Below are positions 7,107 through 13,948 of a stretch of DNA of 42,101 nt, piece after piece. The translations under genes were made by a program, and so were the position numbers. This stretch comes from DAOTVC01 sp034437215. GTDB lineage: Bacteria > Chloroflexota > Anaerolineae > B4-G1 > SLSP01. Position 1 is the first letter of the stretch, and each line of letters opens with the position of its first letter. The notes under the pieces are model-generated. The model did not search any database and had not been told where the DNA came from. It was given only the letters and a program-made list of their open reading frames with translations. The stretch spans positions 1-42,101 of the forward strand of contig DAOTVC010000105.1 of the NCBI GenBank assembly GCA_034437215.1. The letters are read 5' to 3'.

Positions 7107-8339
7107 ATGTACGTTCGAAGTCTCAGCTTACGCCACTTTCGTACCTACGCCCGGTTGGAACTCGACCTTCCCGCCGCGCCTATTTTGTTGTTGGGCGCCA
7201 ACGCGCAGGGCAAGACCAGCCTTCTGGAGGCCCTCGCCTACCTCGCGCTGGGCAGCTCGCCTCTTACCAGCATCGACCGCCACCTCATCCACTGGGCCGC
7301 CGCCGAATCGGGGATGCCCTTCGCGCAGGTGGAGGCGGAGGTGGTGAAGCGCAACGGGGTGGAGCGGATCGAGATCGTCCTGCAGACCTCGCAGCTCTCC
7401 AACGGGAGCAGCCGCCTCGTCAAGCGCATCAAGGTGGACGGGCGGACGGTGCGCCGGGCCGACCTGGCGGGGCACCTCAACGTCGTCCTCTTCCTGCCGG
7501 AGGACGTACAGCTCGTGGGCGGACCGCCCTCGGGGCGGCGGCGCCACCTCGACGACCTGCTCTCGCAGGTCTATTCGGAGTACGTGGAGACCTATGCCGC
7601 CTACCGCTCGGCCCTCTCCCGCCGCAACGCTCTGCTGCGCCATCTGCGCGACGAGGGCGGGGATCGGGAGCAGCTCGTGCCCCTGGAACGGGTGCTGGCG
7701 CGGACGGGGGTGACCGTCTCCCTCTACCGGCGGCGGGTGGTGGCCGTGCTCTCTCTCCACGCCGACCGCTTCCACCAGGACCTGACCGGTGGGCAGGCGT
7801 GGCTGCAGCTCAAGTACCAGCCGAGCTTCGATCCCCTCAAGCCGCCCGCTATCGACTACCAGATGGGGCTGCTGCCACAGGAGAGTTCGGAGGCCCCCGT
7901 GGACGTCGAGGGGCTGCAGGAAGCCTACCTGAAGGCGCTGCGGCGCCGGCGGGAAAAGGCCATCCGCCAGGGGATGACGCTCATCGGCCCCCATCGCGAC
8001 GAGGTGCGCTTCGTCTCCCAGGGTGTCGATCTGGGCATCTTCGGGTCGCGGGGACAGCAGCGGACGACGGTGCTGGCGCTGCGGCTGGCGGAGCTCAACT
8101 GGCTGCAGCAGGAGACGGGAGAGTCACCCGTGCTGCTGCTGGACGAGGTGCTCGCCGAGCTGGATCGCGCCCGGCGCAACTACCTCCTCGATCTGCTGGG
8201 CGAGGTGAAGCAGACCGTCCTCTCCACCACCGACGCCGAGATGTTCCCCGCCTCCTTCCGCGAACAGATCCTCACTCTACGCGTGGAGGGGGGCATCATC
8301 ACTCCGGTGGAGGAGCCCGACCCGACGCCCGAGCCCTGA
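7107..8339 (+). CDS. recF: DNA replication and repair protein RecF
   Basis: A 410-residue SMC-like ATPase that, with RecO and RecR, loads RecA at gapped DNA. The Walker A motif is GANAQGKT (30-37). The signature region FGSRGQQRTTVLALRLAEL and Walker B LLLDEVLAELD (from about 343) are intact. The start MYVRSLSLRHFRTY at 7107 is the standard RecF N-terminus; an in-frame extension to 6960 has no family support. It is slightly longer than the usual 360-400, with an acidic Pro-rich tail. recF normally sits with dnaA, dnaN and gyrB, none of which is here. The stop is 9 bases from the convergent stop of the phosphodiesterase gene. Confidence 0.95.
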   Translation: MYVRSLSLRHFRTYARLELDLPAAPILLLGANAQGKTSLLEALAYLALGSSPLTSIDRHLIHWAAAESGMPFAQVEAEVVKRNGVERIEIVLQTSQLSNGSSRLVKRIKVDGRTVRRADLAGHLNVVLFLPEDVQLVGGPPSGRRRHLDDLLSQVYSEYVETYAAYRSALSRRNALLRHLRDEGGDREQLVPLERVLARTGVTVSLYRRRVVAVLSLHADRFHQDLTGGQAWLQLKYQPSFDPLKPPAIDYQMGLLPQESSEAPVDVEGLQEAYLKALRRRREKAIRQGMTLIGPHRDEVRFVSQGVDLGIFGSRGQQRTTVLALRLAELNWLQQETGESPVLLLDEVLAELDRARRNYLLDLLGEVKQTVLSTTDAEMFPASFREQILTLRVEGGIITPVEEPDPTPEP

Positions 8340-8348
8340 GCCGGCTCT

Positions 8349-9086
8349 CTACCTTTTCCCGAGCCGCTTCGCCAACCGTGCCGTGTCGTTCGCCATCAGC
8401 GCATCGCAGCGCAAGAGGCGGTAGTAGCCCAGGCGGGAGAAGGGCGCGACGTCGAGGGGGCAGACAAGAGCGCCGCGGCGGTGGGCCCGCCGGACGAAGA
8501 GAGGGTTGAGGAAGAGGACGGGCCAGAAGGGGCCGGCGAACTGCACATCGGGGGTAGGACGCAGTCGTTTGAGGGTGATGTGCCCGATGGGGAGGTCCGT
8601 CGCGACGGCCTGAACGGCCCTCAGCCGGGGTAGACTGAAAGAGACCAGCAGCGTACGGTCGCGCACGCCCCCCTTCTTCAGGTCCTCCGCCAGGGCTCGT
8701 CCCACCTCAGGCTCCAGGAAGCGGTCGGTCTTGAGTTCCAGGGCCAGAGCGCAGTCGGAGGGGATGAGGGCCAGCGTCTCCGCGAGGGTGGGAATCTCCA
8801 CACCGGAGAAGCCCGCTCGCCCGTAGTCGGCATCTAGGGTTTTGATCTCCTCCAGCGTCATCTCCGCGACGGCCCCGCTCCCGTTCGTCGTGCGGTCCAC
8901 GGTGCCGTCGTGGATGCAGACGAGGATCCCGTCGGCGGTGAGGTGCAGGTCGGTCTCCAGGATGTCGGCGCCGTCCTCCAACGCTCGCTGGAAGGCGGGG
9001 AGGGTGTTCTCAGGACAGGCGACGGAGTTGCCCCGGTGGGCCATCAGGTAGGGCTGCGACTTGCCGGGCAGCGTCAAGTTCTTCAT
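8349..9086 (-). CDS. Glycerophosphodiester phosphodiesterase (GDPD)
   Basis: A 245-residue TIM-barrel enzyme that splits glycerophosphodiesters into glycerol-3-phosphate and an alcohol, recycling membrane lipid heads. Catalytic features are AHRGN (His17), PENT (Glu26), ETDLHLT (Glu44, Asp46), HD at 59-60 followed by VDRTTNG, and LELK in the barrel. There is no signal peptide, so the enzyme is cytoplasmic. The ATG at 9086 overlaps the rsmG stop as ATGA, so it is translated by coupling with rsmG. A longer frame upstream is a shadow of rsmG. Residues of the family's middle barrel are conserved, and substrate specificity is not readable. Confidence 0.92.
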   Translation of the reverse strand: MKNLTLPGKSQPYLMAHRGNSVACPENTLPAFQRALEDGADILETDLHLTADGILVCIHDGTVDRTTNGSGAVAEMTLEEIKTLDADYGRAGFSGVEIPTLAETLALIPSDCALALELKTDRFLEPEVGRALAEDLKKGGVRDRTLLVSFSLPRLRAVQAVATDLPIGHITLKRLRPTPDVQFAGPFWPVLFLNPLFVRRAHRRGALVCPLDVAPFSRLGYYRLLRCDALMANDTARLAKRLGKR

Positions 9087-9805
9087 GGGGTCAGGGGGCG
9101 CTTCACAGGCATACCCGAGCGCCGCGGGTACTTCTCCGGCGTGGCAGCGACCTTGTCCAGCAGGACGAGGTGGCGGGTCTCGGCGAGACCGCGCAGCTCC
9201 ACGGGCACCAGCCGCCGGACGTGCCCGCCCAGCTGCCGGATGGCAAACTCGGCTCGCTGCACCTCGGCAGCGGCATCCTCTCCCTTCTGAGCCAGGGCGT
9301 GCCCGCCGATGCGCGCCAGGGGGAGCAGATACTCGGCGAGGATGCTCATCTCGGCGACGGCCCGGGCCACGACCCAATCGTACCGCTCCCGGTGTTGGGG
9401 GTCCTGTCCCAGCTCCTCGGCGCGCCCATGAAGGACGGTCACGTTCTGCAGGCCCAGCTGCCCTACGACGTGCTCCAGGAAGCGTACCTTCTTGGCGGTC
9501 GCCTCGAGAAGAGTCAGCCGGAGGGTGGGCTCGAAGATCTTGAGGGGCAGACCGGGAAAGCCGGCACCCGTCCCCACGTCGATCATGCGCTTTCCGGCGA
9601 AGGCGTTACCCGACTCGAGGGCGAGCAGGCAGGAGAGGGAGTCGAGGAAGTGGCGCACCTGGGCCCCCTCGTAGTCGGTGATCGCGGTGAGGTTGAACTT
9701 CTCGTTCCACTGCACGAGGAGTCTGTAGTACTCCTCGAAGGCTGCGATGTGCTGGGGCTTGAGAACGACACGCAGGTCCTGGATTCCGGCCTTGACTAGC
9801 TCCAC
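9083..9805 (-). CDS. rsmG: 16S rRNA (guanine527-N7)-methyltransferase RsmG
   Basis: A 240-residue SAM-dependent methyltransferase (GidB) that methylates N7 of G527 in 16S rRNA. Family marks include QWNEKFNLTAITD (about 32-44), the SAM motif DVGTGAGFPGLPL (76-88), LLEATAKKVRFLEHV and the VVARAVAEM segment. The C-terminal extension RRSGMPVKRPL carries the conserved YPRRxGxPxKxPL end of the family. The start is ATG 9805, with a consensus-like -10 (9858-9853) about 50 bases upstream. It is followed by a GDPD gene through an ATGA overlap. Confidence 0.95.
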   Translation of the reverse strand: MELVKAGIQDLRVVLKPQHIAAFEEYYRLLVQWNEKFNLTAITDYEGAQVRHFLDSLSCLLALESGNAFAGKRMIDVGTGAGFPGLPLKIFEPTLRLTLLEATAKKVRFLEHVVGQLGLQNVTVLHGRAEELGQDPQHRERYDWVVARAVAEMSILAEYLLPLARIGGHALAQKGEDAAAEVQRAEFAIRQLGGHVRRLVPVELRGLAETRHLVLLDKVAATPEKYPRRSGMPVKRPLTP

Positions 9806-9852
9806 CTGCCCTCCTATCCTCTCTTGTCCTGTCCTGGTCTAGATCTGTGACT

Positions 9853-9880
9853 ATTATACCGGATTCGTGGCTTTCGACAG
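9853..9880 (-). promoter_or_regulatory. Probable rsmG promoter
   Basis: On the minus strand there is a perfect TATAAT (9858-9853) with a poor -35 candidate, CTGTCG (9880-9875), 16 bases upstream. The transcript would have a leader of roughly 40 bases. Confidence rests on the -10 alone. Confidence 0.45.
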
Positions 9881-9901
9881 CCGTTCGGGGAGGGAGCCCC
9901 C

Positions 9902-9929
9902 TTGTCTCTTGTACCCTTCGTGTTATCAT
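9902..9929 (+). promoter_or_regulatory. Promoter for the ECF transporter operon
   Basis: TTGTCT (9902-9907), 16-base spacer, TATCAT (9924-9929) preceded by TGT, an extended -10. Transcription would begin near 9936, giving a leader of about 115 bases before the first gene. The leader contains the fold described at 9953-10015. Confidence 0.55.
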
Positions 9930-9952
9930 CCGCCTACAAGGACTGAACGCCA

Positions 9953-10015
9953 AATAACTTGGGCCTCGCGGCTGTCTTTCGAGAGCGCTTTCAGTGTGCT
10001 CTCGCTCAAGTTGTT
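9953..10015 (+). promoter_or_regulatory. Structured 5' leader, possible riboswitch of unknown class
   Basis: A closing helix of 12 pairs is formed by 9953-9964 with 10004-10015 (ten Watson-Crick, two G-U). Inside it, GAGAGC (9981-9986) pairs perfectly with GCTCTC (9998-10003) around an 11-base loop, and GCC/GGC at 9963-9965/9970-9972 could form a short competing arm. The layout resembles a junction closed by a P1 helix. It precedes a vitamin-type transporter operon, where riboswitches are common. I do not see conserved core sequences of TPP, FMN, cobalamin, THF or preQ1 riboswitches. The function is inferred only. Confidence 0.4.
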
Positions 10016-10051
10016 CAATTCGCGTCCCTAAGCAGCAAAGGAGAGCCGATC

Positions 10052-10564
10052 ATGAATCGTCCTTTTGATATTCGCCGCATGACCTTGACGGCCTTGATGG
10101 CGGCGTTGATCTTTGTCTTGACCGTTCTGCCCCGGATTCCGACGCCCATTGGTGGTTACATCCACCTTGGTGACGTCGGCATCACTTTCGCCGCTCTGGC
10201 TTTCGGCCCCTGGGTCGCCGCCCTCGCGGGAGGGCTGGGCACGGCCCTCGCCGACCTCAGTGCCGGTTATGCTCAGTTCGCCCTGGCTTCGCTCCTCGTG
10301 CACGGTCTGCAGGGCTGGCTCATGGGCCTGCTGGTGCGAAGGCGGCTGGCTGCGGTGCCCATCATCGCCGCTACCGTCGTAGGCACGGTGATCATTGTGG
10401 GAGGGTACTTCCTCGCCGAAGTGGTGCTTTTCAGCGCTGCCGTCGCCGTGACCGAGATACCGCTCAACATCGTGCAGGGTCTCGTCGGGGGCCTCGTCGG
10501 CGTCTCCCTCTACCTCGCCGTGGCGCGTGCCTACCCGCCCCTGCAGCGCTACCGGGAGCCCTAG
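10052..10564 (+). CDS. ECF transporter substrate-binding S component
   Basis: A 170-residue integral membrane protein with about six hydrophobic segments that captures a vitamin or related micronutrient for an energy-coupling-factor transporter. The motif RIPTPIGGYIHLGDVGI (28-44) and the later GGLGTALADLSAGY are typical of the ECF-ribofla_trS/HmpT-like S components. The start at ATG 10052 follows AAAGGAG by eight bases. An in-frame extension upstream to 9959 would translate through the leader helix and is rejected. ATPase and T component genes follow directly, so this is a dedicated (group I) system. The substrate (hydroxymethylpyrimidine, riboflavin or other) cannot be decided from sequence. 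Confidence 0.85.
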   Translation: MNRPFDIRRMTLTALMAALIFVLTVLPRIPTPIGGYIHLGDVGITFAALAFGPWVAALAGGLGTALADLSAGYAQFALASLLVHGLQGWLMGLLVRRRLAAVPIIAATVVGTVIIVGGYFLAEVVLFSAAVAVTEIPLNIVQGLVGGLVGVSLYLAVARAYPPLQRYREP

Positions 10565-10597
10565 CGGGGCCGGTGAAGCGCCGCGCCCTCATCTGCG

Positions 10598-12091
10598 ATG
10601 ACCTCTGAACCCACCGTCCGCGTCGAGGATCTGACCTTCTCCTACCCCCCTCCCGAGCCGGGATTCCCCACCACGGCCGTCTTCAGCGGCCTGGCCCTGC
10701 GTCTGGATCGCGGGGAGAGCCTGACCGTGGCCGGGGGTAGTGGGAGGGGAAAGAGCACCCTCTGCTACGTGCTGGCAGGGCTCGCCCCCCGTTACACGGG
10801 CGGGGAGAGCGAGGGGCGGGTTCTCGTTGCAGGACGGGACGTCATTGCTAACCTGCCGGGCCCCGACGGGGTGGGATTGCTCTTTCAGGACGCGGCGACG
10901 CAGCTCTTCAATCCTACGGTAGAATTGGAGGTTGCCTGGGGATTAGAGACGCTGGCACTGCCCCCGGCACTCATCGGCGAACGGGTGGGGGCGGCCCTGC
11001 GGCGCTTCGATCTCGAGGCGCTGCGCGAGCGGGCTCCCTGGGCCCTCTCCGGGGGCGAGCAGAAGCGGGTGGCCCTGGCGGCCCTCTGGGCCATGCAGCC
11101 CCGGGTGCTCCTTCTGGACGAAGCTCTGGGCGGTCTGGATCCTCAGGGGCGGCGCGAGGTGCGCGGTGCCCTGGATCTCCTGCGGGTCGAGGGGACGACG
11201 CTCCTCTTCACCGCCTCCCTGCTCCAACACGCCGATCTCTCACCGGTCGTGGCGCTCTTCGAGGAAGGGCAGCTCTCCCCGGCTCTGCCCCTCGCCACCC
11301 TCCAGGACGATCGCGCCCACCTCAGCGACGTCGGTCTCGCCTTTCCCCCAGAGACCTTGGCCCGGCTTGCAGAGAGCCATCGCGCTGTAGGGACCGAGCC
11401 GGCTCTCGAGATGCGCGCGCTGACCTACGCCTATCCGGAGGGTCCTGGGGTGCTCGAGAGCGTCGACCTCTCCATTCCTCAGGGCCAGTTCGTGGCCCTC
11501 GTGGGGCGCAACGGGGCAGGCAAGTCGACGCTCCTGCGCCACTTCAACGGCCTTCTCCGTCCCACGTCAGGGAGCGTGAGTGTGATGGGGGAGAGGGCCG
11601 CGCACCGCGCCGTGGGGGAGCTGGCCCGCCGGGTCGGCTATCTCTTCCAGCGCCCCGAGCAGCAGCTCTTTGCCCAGACAGTGCGCGCCGAGATCGCCTA
11701 CGGTCCCCGACAGCTGGGGCTGAGCGCTATCGAGGCGCGGGTGGAGCAGGCGCTGCACCGCTTCGACCTGGTGGAGGTCGCCGAGCGCCCCCCTGCCGTC
11801 CTGGGCTATGGGACGCAGCGCTCCGTGGCGCTGGCCGCCCTGGCGGCGCTGGAGACCCCGGTCCTCGTTCTTGATGAGCCGACGGTGGGGCTGGATGGGC
11901 GGGGCTGGGCCCAGCTCCTGGGGTGGATGGCGGAGCGGCGCGCGGCAGGCGTCACCCTCATCGTTGCCACCCACGAGATGGAGCTGGCGGCCCTCGCCGA
12001 CCGGGTGCTCGTCCTGCAAGAGGGGCATATCGTCGCCGACGGCTCCCCTGCTCAAATAGTGTCCGACTTCTCCGGAGCCGCTCCGGCGTGA
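10598..12091 (+). CDS. ECF transporter ATPase, fused EcfA1-EcfA2
   Basis: A 497-residue protein holding two ABC ATPase domains that power the ECF transporter. Domain 1: Walker A GGSGRGKS (46-53), Q loop FQDAATQLF, signature LSGGE (150-154), Walker B LLLDE (171-175), and Ser207 where the switch-loop His is expected (FTAS). Domain 2: Walker A GRNGAGKS (303-310), Q loop at Gln351, a degenerate signature LGYGT (402-406), Walker B LVLDE (423-427), and switch His459 (VATH). Both losses fall in the same composite site (domain 1 Walker A/B with domain 2 signature), while the other site is canonical. The start is ATG 10598, 33 bases after the S gene; the stop overlaps ecfT as GTGA. Separate A1 and A2 proteins are the more usual arrangement. 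Confidence 0.93.
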   Translation: MTSEPTVRVEDLTFSYPPPEPGFPTTAVFSGLALRLDRGESLTVAGGSGRGKSTLCYVLAGLAPRYTGGESEGRVLVAGRDVIANLPGPDGVGLLFQDAATQLFNPTVELEVAWGLETLALPPALIGERVGAALRRFDLEALRERAPWALSGGEQKRVALAALWAMQPRVLLLDEALGGLDPQGRREVRGALDLLRVEGTTLLFTASLLQHADLSPVVALFEEGQLSPALPLATLQDDRAHLSDVGLAFPPETLARLAESHRAVGTEPALEMRALTYAYPEGPGVLESVDLSIPQGQFVALVGRNGAGKSTLLRHFNGLLRPTSGSVSVMGERAAHRAVGELARRVGYLFQRPEQQLFAQTVRAEIAYGPRQLGLSAIEARVEQALHRFDLVEVAERPPAVLGYGTQRSVALAALAALETPVLVLDEPTVGLDGRGWAQLLGWMAERRAAGVTLIVATHEMELAALADRVLVLQEGHIVADGSPAQIVSDFSGAAPA

Positions 12092-12930
12092 GCCTGACCC
12101 TGGATCTCTACGTGCCGGGGTGTTCCTGGCTGCACCGTCTCGACCCGCGAGTGAAGCTCGCGGCGGCCCTGTTGGGGCTCATCACGACCTTTCTGCTCTC
12201 CTCTCTGCTTGCCCAGGCTCTCTTGCTTGCCGCTGTGGTGGCAGGCTTGGGCCTGACCGGTGTTCCTTGGCGACGTCTGGGATGGGTGGCGCGCCGGCTG
12301 GCCCTCCCGGTGCTGCTCATCCTGCTCCTGCAGCCCCTCTTCACCCCGGCGGGGCGGGTGCTCTGGTCTCTCGGCCCTGTAAAGCTGACCTTGGGGGGCT
12401 ATCGAGGAGCGCTCTGGCTGGCCCTCCGCGCGCTCAGCATGGCCTTCGTCGCCTCCGGATTCCTCTTCACCACCGACCAGCGCGCCCTGGTGCAGGCGCT
12501 GGTCTGCCTGGGCGTCCCCTACACCTGGGGGCTGACCCTGAGCCTGACGCTGCGCTTCCTGCCCGCCATCGGCAGTCTCTTCGAGAACGTGCGCGACGCC
12601 CAGGCGGCCCGGGGGTGGGTGCCGGAGGGCGGGCTCCTGCGCCGGGTTCGCGAGTACCTCCCGGTGCTCGTGGCCGTCATCATTCGCACGCTGGCGCTCA
12701 GCGATCAACTGACGCTGGCTCTGGCGGCCCGCGGATTGGGCGCAGCCGGGCGCCGGACCGTCTGGAGGGCTCCCCGGATGCGTCCGGCGGATTGGATCAC
12801 CCTGCTCCTGGTGATCCTGGCCTTTGCACTTCTGCTCCTGGCGCGCGTGGAGGGCTGGGGGCTCTTGGAACGGGGCTTTGTATTCGCTCATTCGCTCGCT
12901 TGTGTTATACTCTTCTCTACCCTTGGGTAA
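12088..12930 (+). CDS. ecfT: ECF transporter transmembrane T component (EcfT)
   Basis: A 280-residue membrane scaffold that couples ATPase motion to the S component. Two Ala-Arg-Gly motifs, AARG at 173-176 and 213-216, are the coupling-helix signatures that dock on the ATPases. The N-terminal HRLDPRVKL is also typical of the family. About five to six membrane segments are visible, with an extra C-terminal one (236-252). The start is GTG 12088, sharing its bases with the ecfA stop (GTGA). A longer open frame starting at 11923 is a shadow of the ATPase. The 3' end carries a probable promoter for the next gene. Confidence 0.9.
   Translation: MSLTLDLYVPGCSWLHRLDPRVKLAAALLGLITTFLLSSLLAQALLLAAVVAGLGLTGVPWRRLGWVARRLALPVLLILLLQPLFTPAGRVLWSLGPVKLTLGGYRGALWLALRALSMAFVASGFLFTTDQRALVQALVCLGVPYTWGLTLSLTLRFLPAIGSLFENVRDAQAARGWVPEGGLLRRVREYLPVLVAVIIRTLALSDQLTLALAARGLGAAGRRTVWRAPRMRPADWITLLLVILAFALLLLARVEGWGLLERGFVFAHSLACVILFSTLG
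12903..12911 (+). promoter_or_regulatory. Extended -10 inside the ecfT 3' end
   Basis: TGT-TATACT (12903-12911) makes an extended -10. The -35 region TTCGCT at 12883-12888 is poor. Transcription would start near 12918, about 50 bases before the lipid kinase ATG, allowing expression independent of the transporter operon. Confidence 0.4.
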
Positions 12931-12938
12931 TTGATATT

Positions 12939-12958
12939 GGAATGTCGCAGGACATTCC
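12939..12958. promoter_or_regulatory. 8-bp perfect inverted repeat before the lipid kinase start
   Basis: GGAATGTC (12939-12946) and GACATTCC (12951-12958) are perfectly complementary around GCAG. In RNA this is a hairpin ending 9 bases before ATG 12968, next to the weak GAGAAG ribosome site; in DNA it is a 20-bp operator-like dyad just downstream of the predicted +1. There is no U tract, so it is not a terminator. Confidence 0.45.
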
Positions 12959-12967
12959 TGAGAAGAC

Positions 12968-13921
12968 ATGAATTACAAGACACTCTTGATCTACAATCCG
13001 ACGGCGGGACCGTGGGATATGACCCGGACCCTCAAGCGCCTGGCCTCCTACATGGAGAACCACGGCTGGCTGACGGAGCTGGTGGAGACGCAGCAGGCAG
13101 GCGACGCGACCCACTTTGCCCGTGAGGCGGCCAGCGCGGGTCTGGATATGGTGCTCGTCGCCGGGGGCGATGGGACGATCAACGAGGTAGCCAACGGTCT
13201 CGTGGGCTCGGAGACCCTTCTCGGACTCGTCCCGGTGGGCACGGGCAACATCCTCGCTCACCAGCTGAAGATGCCCACACTCTCTCTGACGGCCCCCTTC
13301 CACGTGTCCGAGGTCGGCAACGCGCTGCTCAAGAGCCGCGTCCACCGGGTGGACGTGGGGCAGATGAACGGGCGCTACTTCGTCTGCTGGGCCGGCATGG
13401 GCCTCGACGCGGAGATCGCGGCTCAGATGGAGCCCCGTCCCCGCATCGCCAAGCACCTGGGAACCTTGCCCTACATCATCGCCGCCTTCTCCGTCGCCTC
13501 GGAGTTCCGGGGGGTACGCACGCGCATCACCGTCGAGGATCGCTCCTTCAACACGCGCGCGCTCCTCACTCTCGCCAGCAACATCCAGATTTACGCGGCC
13601 TTCTTCAACATCGCGCGTCACGCCTACATGGACGATGGGCTCCTCGACATCTTCATCTTCAAGGGGTTGGGTTTCTCCTACGCGCTGCGCCACCTCTTCC
13701 ACATCTTCAGCGGTCGTTACCTCCGCGATCCCGCGGTGGTGCAGCTGCTCGCCCGCGAGGTCTACATGGAGACCTCACCCAGCGTCGCCCTCCATCTGGA
13801 TGGGGAGCCCTATGGGGCATCCCCGGCGTATATGCGTCTGGAGCCCCAGGCTCTGGATCTGCTGGTGCCACCTCAGGCGCCGCGGGATCTCTTCACGCAC
13901 CCGCCCCGGCAAGTTTTGTGA
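12968..13921 (+). CDS. Diacylglycerol kinase-family lipid kinase (YegS/DgkB-like)
   Basis: A 317-residue soluble kinase that phosphorylates a lipid such as diacylglycerol with ATP. Motifs are NPTAG near the N-terminus (10-14), the catalytic-domain motif GGDGTINEVANG (66-77), PVGTGNILA (89-97), and GLDAEI. The C-terminal beta domain contains DDGLLDIFIF and the LHLDGEPYG segment common to DagK proteins. The length is normal for the family (about 300). The start ATG at 12968 has a weak GAGAAG site. The following gene is 27 bases downstream. Undecaprenol or sphingosine-like lipids are alternative substrates. Confidence 0.92.
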   Translation: MNYKTLLIYNPTAGPWDMTRTLKRLASYMENHGWLTELVETQQAGDATHFAREAASAGLDMVLVAGGDGTINEVANGLVGSETLLGLVPVGTGNILAHQLKMPTLSLTAPFHVSEVGNALLKSRVHRVDVGQMNGRYFVCWAGMGLDAEIAAQMEPRPRIAKHLGTLPYIIAAFSVASEFRGVRTRITVEDRSFNTRALLTLASNIQIYAAFFNIARHAYMDDGLLDIFIFKGLGFSYALRHLFHIFSGRYLRDPAVVQLLAREVYMETSPSVALHLDGEPYGASPAYMRLEPQALDLLVPPQAPRDLFTHPPRQVL

Positions 13922-13948
13922 CTGGTTAGCTATTAGGGAGGAAGAACG

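Noticed and set aside
9959..10051. 31-residue N-terminal extension of the ECF S component
   Set aside because: It would be read through the leader stem, has no ribosome site, and the family begins near ATG 10052, which has AAAGGAG upstream.
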